64,000 bases of DNA from an uncultured Lachnospiraceae bacterium (GTDB lineage Bacteria > Bacillota > Clostridia > Lachnospirales > Lachnospiraceae): positions 62,001 to 126,000 of the forward strand of contig CANQUC010000002.1 in assembly GCA_947626945.1 (NCBI GenBank). The letters are read 5' to 3'. The notes beneath the pieces are model-generated. The model was not told the DNA's origin and made no database searches. It saw only the letters and a list, made by a program, of their open reading frames with translations. Below are positions 17,075 to 25,334 of this stretch, in pieces. Position numbers and translations under genes: made by a program. The first letter of the stretch is position 1. Each line of letters begins with the position of its first letter.

Positions 17075-18433
17075 CTACAGCGGAGGCATCTCCCCTATTT
17101 CCGTTCCCGGATAAAAATACTGCAGGATCTCCCGGCAGTCCTTTCCCTGACCGCCAAGGGCTTTTGCGCAGTTCTGGGACATGCCGATGCCATGTCCGCA
17201 CCCGCCGCCGTATACGGTCACCGACGCCAGTTCTCCCTTTTCAAAATGATTTTCAATATAAAAGAACGAGCTTGGAAGCTTTTCATAGCCGTCCATCACA
17301 GATCCGTCGTTTCGCGTGACCTGCTCTGTCTTTGGCAGAAAGGCGCTCCGGATCTCACTTTCTCTTGTGAGAGACACCGTTTTTCCGCCGCCCATCAGAA
17401 TCAGTTCCCTTACACTGCCGCCCGGTCTTCTGCCGGCGATCAGCACATCGGAAAGGGTATCCAGATCCACAAGAGGCAGTTCTCTTAAATTTTCCAGGAT
17501 CCGGTCCTTTGTAATGGTAAAACTCCAGCGGTACCAGGGCTCTTTGCTTTCAAATGCGCCGGTCTCTTCATTCAGCGTCTTTTGAAACACTTCTTCCCGG
17601 GACAGATCAAGGCTGCGGGTTCCGTCCCCCTGCCAGTGACTTACATAATAGGGCTGTACCTGGGAACCCCACAGAGACAGATCCGTGGTAAATCCCCAGG
17701 AGGTGGAATAATAGTAAGCGTCTATCACAGAACCGTTGTAGAGAAGATACTGGCCGGCCGTAGCCTGAATGGCTTCGTCGGCAGCCTGGTTTGCCTGGCT
17801 GTTGTTGTAGACCTGATAGCGGATGCTGTCGTCCAGATCTGCGCCAAATTCTATGTAGGCGGGATTCTGCATATGCCGGTAGGCAAAATTTCTGGCGCAG
17901 ACTGCCTGGGCCTTTAGGGGCTCCTCCCCAAAGGAGGCCGGCATCTCGCTTGGCACCACATACCGCAGATAGGTTTCCAGCGGCAGTTCATTTACTACCA
18001 CCAGTCCCTGAGAGGTTCTTCTCACCTCCAGGGTTCCCTGGTAAACGGGCTGTCCGTATCCCCTGGCAATGGAACAAAAGGCGATCCCCTCCTGTTCTTT
18101 GGGCGTGATCCTGCACACAGAGACTCTGGGATGCTCCGCGAAAAACTCCGCGGCAGACCACTGCGTCCCGGCCTGCAGATCCGCACATTCCTGATCCCAG
18201 CTTAAGATACACGGTCCCACAGGGGACAGCACTGCCTGGTCATGAAAAATGCCGGAGAAATCTCCGGTAGAGATCACTACCCGGATGTCCATCCCTTTCG
18301 CCGTCTTTTTTTCCTGCGCCTTTTCCTGTTTTGAATCTTTTCCCATAAAATGCACCGCAAACATACCGGCTGCCGCCGCAAAAAACAACAGGGCAAGCAG
18401 CCCCGCCGCAAACAACTTGTCTCTTCTTTCCAT
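17075..18433 (-). CDS. SpoIID/LytB-domain protein, membrane anchored
   Basis: Likely envelope protein of 452 residues with an N-terminal transmembrane segment (LFAAGLLALLFFAAAAGMFAVHF, about 6-28). The central region holds the SpoIID/LytB hallmark LPLETYLRYVVPSEMP followed by EPLKAQAVCARNFAYRH, and the C-terminus has GHGIGMSQNCAKALGGQGK and LQYFYPGTEI. SpoIID proteins are lytic transglycosylases that trim glycan strands during engulfment, while LytB relatives modulate amidases. The catalytic Glu is present in PSEMP. Whether this is SpoIID itself or a vegetative paralog is not clear; no spoIIQ or spoIIID neighbour is seen. The ATG at 18433 follows CGGAG. It lies downstream of the 6S RNA terminator. 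Confidence 0.87.
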   Translation of the reverse strand: MERRDKLFAAGLLALLFFAAAAGMFAVHFMGKDSKQEKAQEKKTAKGMDIRVVISTGDFSGIFHDQAVLSPVGPCILSWDQECADLQAGTQWSAAEFFAEHPRVSVCRITPKEQEGIAFCSIARGYGQPVYQGTLEVRRTSQGLVVVNELPLETYLRYVVPSEMPASFGEEPLKAQAVCARNFAYRHMQNPAYIEFGADLDDSIRYQVYNNSQANQAADEAIQATAGQYLLYNGSVIDAYYYSTSWGFTTDLSLWGSQVQPYYVSHWQGDGTRSLDLSREEVFQKTLNEETGAFESKEPWYRWSFTITKDRILENLRELPLVDLDTLSDVLIAGRRPGGSVRELILMGGGKTVSLTRESEIRSAFLPKTEQVTRNDGSVMDGYEKLPSSFFYIENHFEKGELASVTVYGGGCGHGIGMSQNCAKALGGQGKDCREILQYFYPGTEIGEMPPL

Positions 18434-18513
18434 AAAAGCTCCGTTCTTCATTCTTTCTCTTAATATATGAGCCTTTCCAAAAAATAGAAGAGCCGTTTTT
18501 TGTCCTGTTTTGG

Positions 18514-18550
18514 AAAAAAGCAGAGCAGGACAGCGCCAGCTGTCCTGCTC
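18514..18550 (-). terminator. Terminator of the 6S RNA gene
   Basis: Perfect 12-base stem GAGCAGGACAGC / GCTGTCCTGCTC with a 4-base loop, followed on the minus strand by a run of six Ts (18514-18519) after a short spacer. Confidence 0.92.
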
Positions 18551-18554
18551 TAAA

Positions 18555-18734
18555 GGATAAAGCCCAAAATGCCGGTCCTGCCTTTTGACTCCTAGCAATG
18601 CTAGGTGGGCGACCGCACCCGGATCTCTGCCTTCCGCTCATTGACGGCCTGGCATCCCTCCGGAAATATAGGAATCCCGTCAAAATAGTTGTAGGTTCAA
18701 AATGGCAGGATTATCGCACATTCCAGGTCTTTAC
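18555..18734 (-). ncRNA. ssrS: 6S RNA (SsrS) candidate
   Basis: A non-coding transcript of about 180 bases, the size of 6S RNA, which binds sigma-70-type RNA polymerase by mimicking an open promoter. A strong promoter starts it and a perfect terminator ends it. The two ends pair: TAAAG near 18729-18733 with CTTTA at 18558-18562. Inside that, TCCTGCC-A-TTTTGA (18697-18710) pairs with TCAAAAGGCAGGA (18576-18588), giving a long rod that closes a central bubble. The 5' bubble strand reads GAACCTACAACT and the 3' strand GGTCGCCCACCTAGC, followed by a small hairpin CCTAGC-ATT-GCTAGG (18591-18605). This layout and the CGCCCACCTA element fit Firmicutes 6S RNAs as I remember them. No coding potential is apparent. 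A covariance-model search would settle it. Confidence 0.78.
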
Positions 18735-18740
18735 AGTTTT

Positions 18741-18769
18741 ATTATATGCAATCTGATGCAAAAATACAA
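18741..18769 (-). promoter_or_regulatory. 6S RNA promoter
   Basis: Minus-strand TTGTAT (18764-18769) and TATAAT (18741-18746) with a 17-base spacer. The predicted transcription start falls at about 18734, where the end-pairing stem begins. Confidence 0.8.
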
Positions 18770-18830
18770 TGATAATTTTATATTTTACACAGAATGGTAA
18801 CATTGCTCCACAAAAAACCTTTGATTCCAT

Positions 18831-20246
18831 CTAATGAGACGTTTTGAGAGAGACGGTCTTTTCCGCCACGGTACAAAGCTGCCCGTTTACTTCGGCCTGA
18901 ACCTGAAAGCTTACCTCATCTGACAAAATACTCTCCTTTTTCAGATAGGCCATAAAACCGTAATCATCCACGCCCTCCTGTTCCTGACCGGAAATATAAA
19001 ATGTTTCATAGGTTATGGGCGCCTTTCCCTTCTCCGCCACAGTCAGATAGATGTTTCCGTTTTCCTGCCGGCAGGACTGCCCCAGAAATCCGGAAACCAC
19101 ATAATGCTCTTTTTCCTCCCTGACCGTAAGGCTGGTATCCGTATCCAACGTCCCGGCAGCCACAACGGAGGCCTGAGGAGGCTCCAGCACGGGAGCTTCT
19201 TCTATAAACCCGGACAGACGCCGTTCCACCCGTTCCAGTATCACCACGTCAGGCTTCAGCCGTTCCACATTTTCAAAACGATAGGGAACGATCCTTGTAA
19301 AATACGCCGTCTGAAAATCCTCCGCAAAGAACGGCACAAGAGATTCCCCAAAAGAATCCCGGAACATCATCAGAGAGTTTTTTCCCGCCGGTGAAAAGGT
19401 CTGGATCCAGTTGTCCATATTATCTTTCACATCATTCATATATTCCCACTGCCATTCTTTCTGAAAGATCTCATTTTCTTCCAGACGGCTGTTTAAGGGA
19501 TATACCATGCGCGTAAGATCTCCCAGATGGTCTTTTTTTACCTCATAAGGCACCGTGTGGAAGTAATCTACAGGTACTACGGGAACCTGCTCCATCAGCG
19601 TCTGATACACAAGGGCCGCCCCGCGGTTTGTCCAGTGAGAATCCGTCTTGAAATACAGCACTTCCTCATTATTTTCAAAGGCCTGATAAAGGTTTACATA
19701 ATGTATTCCCGCTTCTGTAAGCATGGGCTCCAGTCGCCGGTAATTGTTTTCTTCCGTTCCCTTTCGATAATAATAAGGCATGCCCTGATCATACAGCGCG
19801 TTTTTATTGGGCGCTATGGTAAACAAAAACCTGCTTCCCCGCGCCTCTGTATAATCCTGCATGAGCTTGATATTGTGCACAAGATTAAACAATCCTCTGG
19901 GTGACATCAGATGCTCCGCCGTATAATCATTCAGCGTACCTGTATAATACATCCAGCCGTCCCTGCCAAGAAGCACTTCATCTGTGACAGACGCTCCGAA
20001 CAGCTTGCCGTATATGGCCGCGTTGGCGGAAACCATCTGCTGTCTGAAAGCAAAATGATCATTAAAAAAAGATCCCAGATCGCTTAGATAATGTAGATTG
20101 GCTTTCCCGTCCTCCACAGGCTTGGGCAGACTGCTCAGCGTTTTATTTTCCGTTGTTTTTGTTGTCATTGCGAAAGACATGCCCAGAAAGGGCCCGATCA
20201 TACACAAAAGACAAACCGTCAAAAAGATTCCCTGTATTTTTTTCAT
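18831..20246 (-). CDS. DHHW/AlgX-like SGNH-fold protein of an O-acetylation system
   Basis: Extracytoplasmic protein of 471 residues with an N-terminal signal or anchor (IFLTVCLLCMIGPFLGMSFAM, about 7-27). The AlgJ/AlgX/DltD-type fold is suggested by FNDHFAFRQQM, the D-x-H-W motif YFKTDSHWTNRGA (about 195-207) and the nucleophile motif MMFRDSFGESL (about 290). In alginate and related systems such proteins transfer acetyl groups exported by an MBOAT partner. The MBOAT gene lies 12 bases upstream in the same operon, which supports that role. The start ATG follows AAGGAG. The C-terminal 120 residues look like an added beta-rich domain. The glycan acceptor is unknown. Confidence 0.85.
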   Translation of the reverse strand: MKKIQGIFLTVCLLCMIGPFLGMSFAMTTKTTENKTLSSLPKPVEDGKANLHYLSDLGSFFNDHFAFRQQMVSANAAIYGKLFGASVTDEVLLGRDGWMYYTGTLNDYTAEHLMSPRGLFNLVHNIKLMQDYTEARGSRFLFTIAPNKNALYDQGMPYYYRKGTEENNYRRLEPMLTEAGIHYVNLYQAFENNEEVLYFKTDSHWTNRGAALVYQTLMEQVPVVPVDYFHTVPYEVKKDHLGDLTRMVYPLNSRLEENEIFQKEWQWEYMNDVKDNMDNWIQTFSPAGKNSLMMFRDSFGESLVPFFAEDFQTAYFTRIVPYRFENVERLKPDVVILERVERRLSGFIEEAPVLEPPQASVVAAGTLDTDTSLTVREEKEHYVVSGFLGQSCRQENGNIYLTVAEKGKAPITYETFYISGQEQEGVDDYGFMAYLKKESILSDEVSFQVQAEVNGQLCTVAEKTVSLKTSH

Positions 20247-20258
20247 TGCCCCAGCTCC

Positions 20259-21635
20259 TTAAAACCGGAAATAAATAAAAGGATTATAGCTTCCGCCGGA
20301 CAGGCTCAGCATACACAGGATCAGCAGGCCAAAGCTTACAGCGTAACCGGCAGCCGTTGCCGCCCGGCTCTCTGACCGAACCCGCCTGATCCACGGGACA
20401 GAACCAGCCACCGCCAGAAGAAACACAAAGAGAAATAAAGGTGTGCACTGTCTGACCGCAATATTCATGGAAGCCGCGTCAAACTGAAAACCGGCAAAAA
20501 GCTTTCCGATCATCCCAAGGCCATACAGAACATTGTCCGCCCGAAACATCACAAAACCCACGCTGACAACCAGCAGCGTATAAATATGGCCCAGCAGCTT
20601 CGGCAGCTTTCTGACAGGCACAACTTCCTCCAGAAGAAGGAACGCGCCGTGAAACAGTCCCCATATTACAAATGTCCAGTTGGCGCCATGCCAGAGCCCG
20701 GTGCAGAAAAAGACGACCAGCTTGTTGACGCAGGTACGCGCCTTTCCCTTTCTGTTTCCGCCCAGGGGAATGTAGAGATATTCCTTAAACCAGGTTGAAA
20801 GAGAAATGTGCCACTTTCTCCAAAAATCCTGAACAGATACGGCGGTGTAGGGATATTGGAAATTCTCCAGAAAGGAAAAGCCAAACATGCGCCCCATTCC
20901 GATTGCCATGTCGCTGTATCCGCTGAAGTCAAAATAAATCTGCATCATATAGGATGCGGCCCCAATCCACGCGGTAATGATGTTCACCTGTCCCAGCTTC
21001 AGGGCAAATATGGCGTCCGCGGCTGTGGCCATCACATTGGAGATCAGCACTTTTTTAGCCAAACCCAAAATAAATCTGCGAAGCCCCTCCGCCATCATGG
21101 ACAGATCTTTCTTTCGATGGGTAATCTGCCTGCTGATATCATGGTATTTTACAATGGGGCCGGCAATCAGCTGCGGGAAAAAGGATATGTACAGCAAAAT
21201 ATGGAAATAATTTTTCTGAGCTTCCGCTTTTCCCCGGTAGACGTCGATCACATAGGACAGCGCCTGAAATGTGTAAAAGGAAATCCCGATGGGCAGTCTG
21301 ATATCCGGTATCCGAAGGGACAATCCAAAAAGACCGTTTGCCGTTTCCACAAACATCCCCGCGTATTTGAAAACGCCAAGAAAGGCCAGATTGATCACAA
21401 CCGCGGCCGCCACCAGACCCTTTTTGGGCTTTGCTCCTACCAGTCTTCCCATTGCGTAATTAAAGACTGTACTTAAGAGAAGCAGCAAAATGTACACCGG
21501 TTCTCCATAAGCATAAAACAACAGACTGGCAATGATCAGCAGGGCGTTCTGCACAGAAACTGACGGGATCAGATAATAGAGCAAAAACGTTACCGGCAAA
21601 AAAACACAAACAAATTCTAATGAACTGAAAACCAT
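20259..21635 (-). CDS. MBOAT family O-acyltransferase (AlgI-like)
   Basis: Polytopic membrane protein of 458 residues, PatA/AlgI branch. It moves acetyl groups across the membrane for O-acetylation of a surface polysaccharide. The N-terminal MVFSSLEFVCVFLPV, the segment FFPQLIAGPIVKY, WRKWHISLSTWFKEYLYIPLGGNR and the catalytic histidine in CTGLWHGANWTFVIWG are all family hallmarks. The ATG at 21635 follows GTGGAG. It sits 12 bases upstream of the DHHW/AlgX-like gene, forming the standard two-gene acetylation pair. A hairpin separates it from the lipoprotein gene upstream. The polysaccharide it modifies is not encoded nearby. Confidence 0.93.
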   Translation of the reverse strand: MVFSSLEFVCVFLPVTFLLYYLIPSVSVQNALLIIASLLFYAYGEPVYILLLLLSTVFNYAMGRLVGAKPKKGLVAAAVVINLAFLGVFKYAGMFVETANGLFGLSLRIPDIRLPIGISFYTFQALSYVIDVYRGKAEAQKNYFHILLYISFFPQLIAGPIVKYHDISRQITHRKKDLSMMAEGLRRFILGLAKKVLISNVMATAADAIFALKLGQVNIITAWIGAASYMMQIYFDFSGYSDMAIGMGRMFGFSFLENFQYPYTAVSVQDFWRKWHISLSTWFKEYLYIPLGGNRKGKARTCVNKLVVFFCTGLWHGANWTFVIWGLFHGAFLLLEEVVPVRKLPKLLGHIYTLLVVSVGFVMFRADNVLYGLGMIGKLFAGFQFDAASMNIAVRQCTPLFLFVFLLAVAGSVPWIRRVRSESRAATAAGYAVSFGLLILCMLSLSGGSYNPFIYFRF

Positions 21636-21654
21636 AGTTTTTCTCCACAAAACA

Positions 21655-21676
21655 GGTGCCGCACCACTGCGGCACC
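21655..21676 (-). terminator. Hairpin after the lipoprotein gene
   Basis: Nine-base stem GGTGCCGCA / TGCGGCACC with a 4-base loop, followed on the minus strand by TGTTTTG. It is probably a partial terminator between the lipoprotein and the MBOAT gene. Confidence 0.65.
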
Positions 21677-21689
21677 CTCTGTTATTTGA

Positions 21690-22649
21690 TCAATACAGCA
21701 GACCCTCATCTCCGATACATTCTTCAGAGTCCTGATTCTGTGCTTCCTGGGCTGCCGCTTCCGCCTCTGCCTGACGCCGGGCCTCTTCCGCCTGGGCCGC
21801 TGCCTCTGCTTCCGCCTCTGCCCGGGCCGCTGCCTCCGCTTCCGCCTGAGCTTCCGCTTCTGCCTGGGCCGCCGCTTCTGCCTGAGCCGCCGCCTGCTGG
21901 GCCGCCGCCTCTGCCTGGGCCGCTGCCTCTGCCTGGGCCGCCGCTTCTGCCTGAGCCTCTGCCTGCTGGGCCGCCGCTTCTGCCTGAGCCGCCGCCTGCT
22001 GGGCCGCTGCCTGCTGAGCCGCCGTCTCCGCCTGAGCGGATGCCGCAAGGGAGGCTTCCGCCTCTTTTGTGCTTACTTCCTGATTGGAATCCACGTCCTT
22101 ATAGGTGATATAACTGATGGTATTTTCTGTAAAAATCTGCACTTCCTCCGTATTTCCAAAAGGAAATCCATGCAGAACGTTGACAGTGCCGTCTTCGTAG
22201 GTAATCTGAACATCATAGGCCATCGTAACAAGATTCTGATCCTGAGCGGGATCTGCCGTCTGAACTGCCTGGGCCGCTGCCTGCTGGGCCTTTTCCATCT
22301 GGATGTCCTCCTGGGTTCTCACGCAATAAAGGATCCTCTGTTCATCCGCCAGAAAAGAATCTCCCTGCGCAAGCATATTTTCCGGGAATGCAGCCTCACT
22401 GCCGGATTTAATAGAAATGCCGGTAATCCCTTTTTGTGTCTTGTTGACAATCTTGACCGCGTAAACATTTCCAATGGTCTTTAACGGTTCCTGATCTGAC
22501 TGCGCCGTCTGCTCTGTAACTGCCGGGCTTTCTTTCGGCGCCTCGGTTTTCACTGCGTCATCCGCGGATTTTTTTTCAGAACCGCAGCCCGCAAGGAGAC
22601 ATACGGTCAAAAGAACCATTCCCAAAAACGTCCACTTCTGTTTTTTCAT
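21690..22649 (-). CDS. Lipoprotein with long Ala/Glu/Gln repeat tail
   Basis: Secreted lipoprotein of 319 residues, family not recognised. The N-terminus MKKQKWTFLGMVLLTVCLLAGCGS is a lipoprotein signal with the cysteine at about 22. Residues about 55-185 look like a folded domain (IGNVYAVKIVNKTQKGITGI, then FPENMLAQGDSFLADEQRILYCV) resembling small bacterial domains that end in a predicted beta strand. From about residue 200 to 305 the protein is almost only Ala, Glu and Gln in AEAAAQ-type units, likely an extended helix, ending DSEECIGDEGLLY. The underlying DNA is a low-complexity repeat prone to length change. The neighbours are the Bsp/transglutaminase-like secreted protein upstream and the acetylation pair downstream. 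Function unknown. Confidence 0.85.
   Translation of the reverse strand: MKKQKWTFLGMVLLTVCLLAGCGSEKKSADDAVKTEAPKESPAVTEQTAQSDQEPLKTIGNVYAVKIVNKTQKGITGISIKSGSEAAFPENMLAQGDSFLADEQRILYCVRTQEDIQMEKAQQAAAQAVQTADPAQDQNLVTMAYDVQITYEDGTVNVLHGFPFGNTEEVQIFTENTISYITYKDVDSNQEVSTKEAEASLAASAQAETAAQQAAAQQAAAQAEAAAQQAEAQAEAAAQAEAAAQAEAAAQQAAAQAEAAAQAEAEAQAEAEAAARAEAEAEAAAQAEEARRQAEAEAAAQEAQNQDSEECIGDEGLLY
21742..22053 (-). repeat. Degenerate tandem repeat encoding the Ala/Glu/Gln tail
   Basis: About 310 bases of GC-rich units of 6 to 21 bases (reading gccgccgcttctgcctgag on the plus strand) inside the lipoprotein gene. Units differ slightly, mostly at third positions, so the tract is old but still recombinogenic. 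Confidence 0.85.
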
Positions 22650-22682
22650 CCTGTTATCCCTCTTTCATTTGATCTGCTCTCA

Positions 22683-22738
22683 GAATTTTTACATAAACCT
22701 TCATGTTCTCGGATGATCCTGCTTCTATGTAAAAATTC
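22683..22738 (-). terminator. Hairpin after the Bsp-repeat gene
   Basis: A 13-base perfect stem GAATTTTTACATA / TATGTAAAAATTC (22683-22695 and 22726-22738) directly after the stop codon of the upstream gene. It is AT-rich and followed only by a short weak T stretch, so termination may be partial. Confidence 0.55.
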
Positions 22739-22740
22739 CG

Positions 22741-25228
22741 TCAGTAAACACGTCCGTAATTGGCATAACGCCATGTGCCTGACTTGCCGTAATATATCAT
22801 ATATCCATCTCTGCCTGTCTCGTTTGTAAAGTTCGGATCAAACAGATATGGATATCCGTCTATCACGATTTCCGTCCAGCCATGAGGATTCAATCCGCCA
22901 TGTACATTGCGCACATACCCTTCCACCATGTAAACTTCATATCCCAATTCTCTTGCCATCCAGTAGAAAGTTGCCGCCATCACATAACAGTTTCCTTTCC
23001 CGTTTTGATAGCCGTATTGTCCGTAATGAACCGTATGAGACTCACCGCTGTCCGGCTTTGGAGTGGGACGGTAATAGGTCAGGCCCGCTGACCACTGGAA
23101 CGCCGCTCGAAGATCCCATCCTATCTGGTTTAAAATCTCACGCGCCCTGCGCCGCACATAGGGCATCTCAATACTGACCGTGATCTCCGTGCCCGTGATA
23201 AACCGGCTCGATGAACCTGCAAAACCATAGACATGGATCTCATAAACCCCGGTTTCATAATAATGAGACGCCAGATCGATCCGGGCGCTCCATGATCCGT
23301 CGCTGTTTCTTGTGGCGCTGTGCCAGTTCAGATCGTCCTGACCGTTCTTGACTGTCCACACGGGAATCTTTACTTCCGATTCATTTCTGCCAAGATTCGC
23401 GTCAAGCACCTTTACCGTCAGGATCCCGTTCTTGCTGTCCACTGATGTCAGCATCTTTGGCTTGGTATGATCCACCCGCACATTGTGCGTTGTTCCCGTG
23501 CTCATATAACTGTTGTTTCCATGATCCGTCACATACACATGGATATCATAGGTTCCCTCTTCATACTGATGGACCGCCGTGTTCACATCCGCGTACCAGT
23601 TGTTTCCATTTTTTGAGGCGTTCAGCCAGGTCAGATCATCCTGGCCGTTTGCCCGGCTCCATACTGCCACCCGAACGCTTTTGACTGTTCCCGGCAGCGT
23701 TAGGTTCGTAATGTTCACCCGGAAAGAACCTGTGTCGGTATTGGTCACCGCCGCGCTTACCTTTGCTCCGGTTCTCCCTACATCCACTCCCGTACCGCTT
23801 ACATATCGTGATCCTGTCGGGGTGTCCGCGTAGGCATGAATAAAATAAGATCCCGTCCCTTTGTGGGACGTCATGGGCACCGTGTACCGGTAGACTCCGT
23901 CCTGGCCCCTTGCGGCCTGATACCATTTCAGATCGTCCTGACCGCTTTCGCTGCTCCATACCGCAAACCGGATACCGGTTACATTTCTTCCGGCATTCAT
24001 CCCGGTCAGGGCAACTGTTATGGTTCCCGCCGACGGATTCCATGAGCCGTTCATTTTCGGCTTTGCCTTCACTTTTACGTTCTGGGACATTCCGGCGCTC
24101 ATGTAGCTGTTATTTCCTTTGTCTGTTATGTAAATATGAATGTCATAGATTCCTTCATCATATATGTGATCCCCGGTGTTTACATCCGCGTACCACGTCG
24201 TTCCGTTTCTTGCCGCGGTGATCCATGTCAGGTCATCCTGTCCTTTTGTCCGGCTCCACACCGCCGCCCTTATTTCCTTTACCGTCTCCGGCAATGTTAC
24301 GTTCGTTATATTTACCCGGAAAGAACCTGTATCGGCGTTGGTCACCGTGGCGCTCACCTTCGCGGCAGTTTTCTGCACGCTCACGCCGGTACCATTTACA
24401 TACTGGGATTTGTTTTTTGAATCGGAATAGGCATGAATATAATAAAGCCCTGTTCCTTTATGAGATGTGAGGGGTACTGTACATCTGTAGATTCCGCCCT
24501 GGTTCTTTACAGCCCCATACCATTTCAGGTCATCCTGACCGTTCTCACTGCTCCATACCGCAAACCGGACCGCTGTGACATCTCTTCCCCCGTAGTAATC
24601 TGAGAGCATCACATCCAGCGTGCCCGCCGACGGATTCCAGGTACCCGTCATCTTTGTTTTTGTGCGGTCAACTGTCACCCTATGGGAAAAGCATCCGATA
24701 CATTCTCCGTTATTGCTGCTGTCATAGGCATAAAAATGAACGTTATAAACCCCTTCGTCGTACTGATGCAGTCCGGTGTCCACGTCCGCGTACCATTGGC
24801 CTCCGCTTTCCTTTGCGTCGATCCAGGTCAGATCGTCCTGACCATTGACATCACTCCACACAGCTGCCCGGACCTTGTTCATTTCCGGAGAAAGTTCAAT
24901 CCCGGAGAGACTGGCACGGAAAGATCCGCTCAGGCTGTCATAAACTGAGGCCTCCGCGCTGCTGTAAAAAACAGCCTGCCTGACAAAGTCCGTTTCCTCC
25001 GGTTCCGATGTGATCAAAGAGAACTCTGATACGTCTTCCTCAGTTTCCGGCTGGTCTGTTTCATTCCACCCCCCCCCGGGTTTCTGACAGACCTTCTGTT
25101 TCACCGGTCTGCTCTGACAGGACCGGATCGTCTTGCGCCGCCGCATAACCTGGCTGCAGAAAGCCTTCCGTGATCATAAATACGATCATGATTACCGAAA
25201 ACAGCCTGCAGGATAATTTCCTTTTCAA
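22741..25228 (-). CDS. Secreted Bsp-like repeat protein with transglutaminase-like domain, frame broken at a G9 tract
   Basis: Cell-surface or secreted protein, about 828 residues if read through. The probable start is TTG at 25228 after AGGGTGAT, giving a signal peptide KLSCRLFSVIMIVFMITEGF with an AAA-type cleavage site. About 20 residues after that site a run of nine Gs (plus-strand Cs 25069-25077) shifts the frame. In the present sequence the first frame stops at 25061-25063, and removing one G joins it to the long frame. The body has six GBS Bsp-like repeats recognisable by the phrase NGQDDLTW or GQDDLKW, alternating YADVNTG..YDEG and YRCTVPLTSHKGTG types. The C-terminal transglutaminase/protease-like domain shows Cys in GNCYVMAA, His in NPHGWTEI and Asp in LFDPNF. 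It may cross-link or cleave surface polymers. The tract suggests phase variation or a sequencing error. Confidence 0.82.
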
Positions 25229-25257
25229 ACTATCACCCTTTCTTACATCATTAAACA

Positions 25258-25282
25258 ACACTTGTTTTTTCAAAACAAGTGT
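25258..25282 (-). other. Perfect hairpin in the leader of the Bsp-repeat gene
   Basis: Eleven-base stem ACACTTGTTTT / AAAACAAGTGT with a 3-base loop, about 30 bases upstream of the TTG start and just downstream of a TATAAT-like sequence near 25291-25296. It could stabilise the mRNA or act in attenuation; its lack of a following T-run argues against a plain terminator. Confidence 0.6.
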
Positions 25283-25334
25283 CGCTTTAAATTATATTTT
25301 AACATATTTACAGCCAAATCACAAGAACGAAACA

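Noticed and set aside
18240-18683. Open frame of 147 codons on the minus strand over the 6S gene and the start of the SpoIID gene
   Set aside because: Basic, low-quality translation across a structured RNA, its terminator and another gene; no start signal.
21617-22048. Arg-rich open frame on the minus strand in the lipoprotein gene
   Set aside because: It is the out-of-frame reading of the Ala/Glu/Gln repeat; composition alone explains it.
21742-22053. CRISPR-like repeat array
   Set aside because: Units are short, contiguous and degenerate, code for AEAAAQ-type protein, and have no spacers or cas genes.
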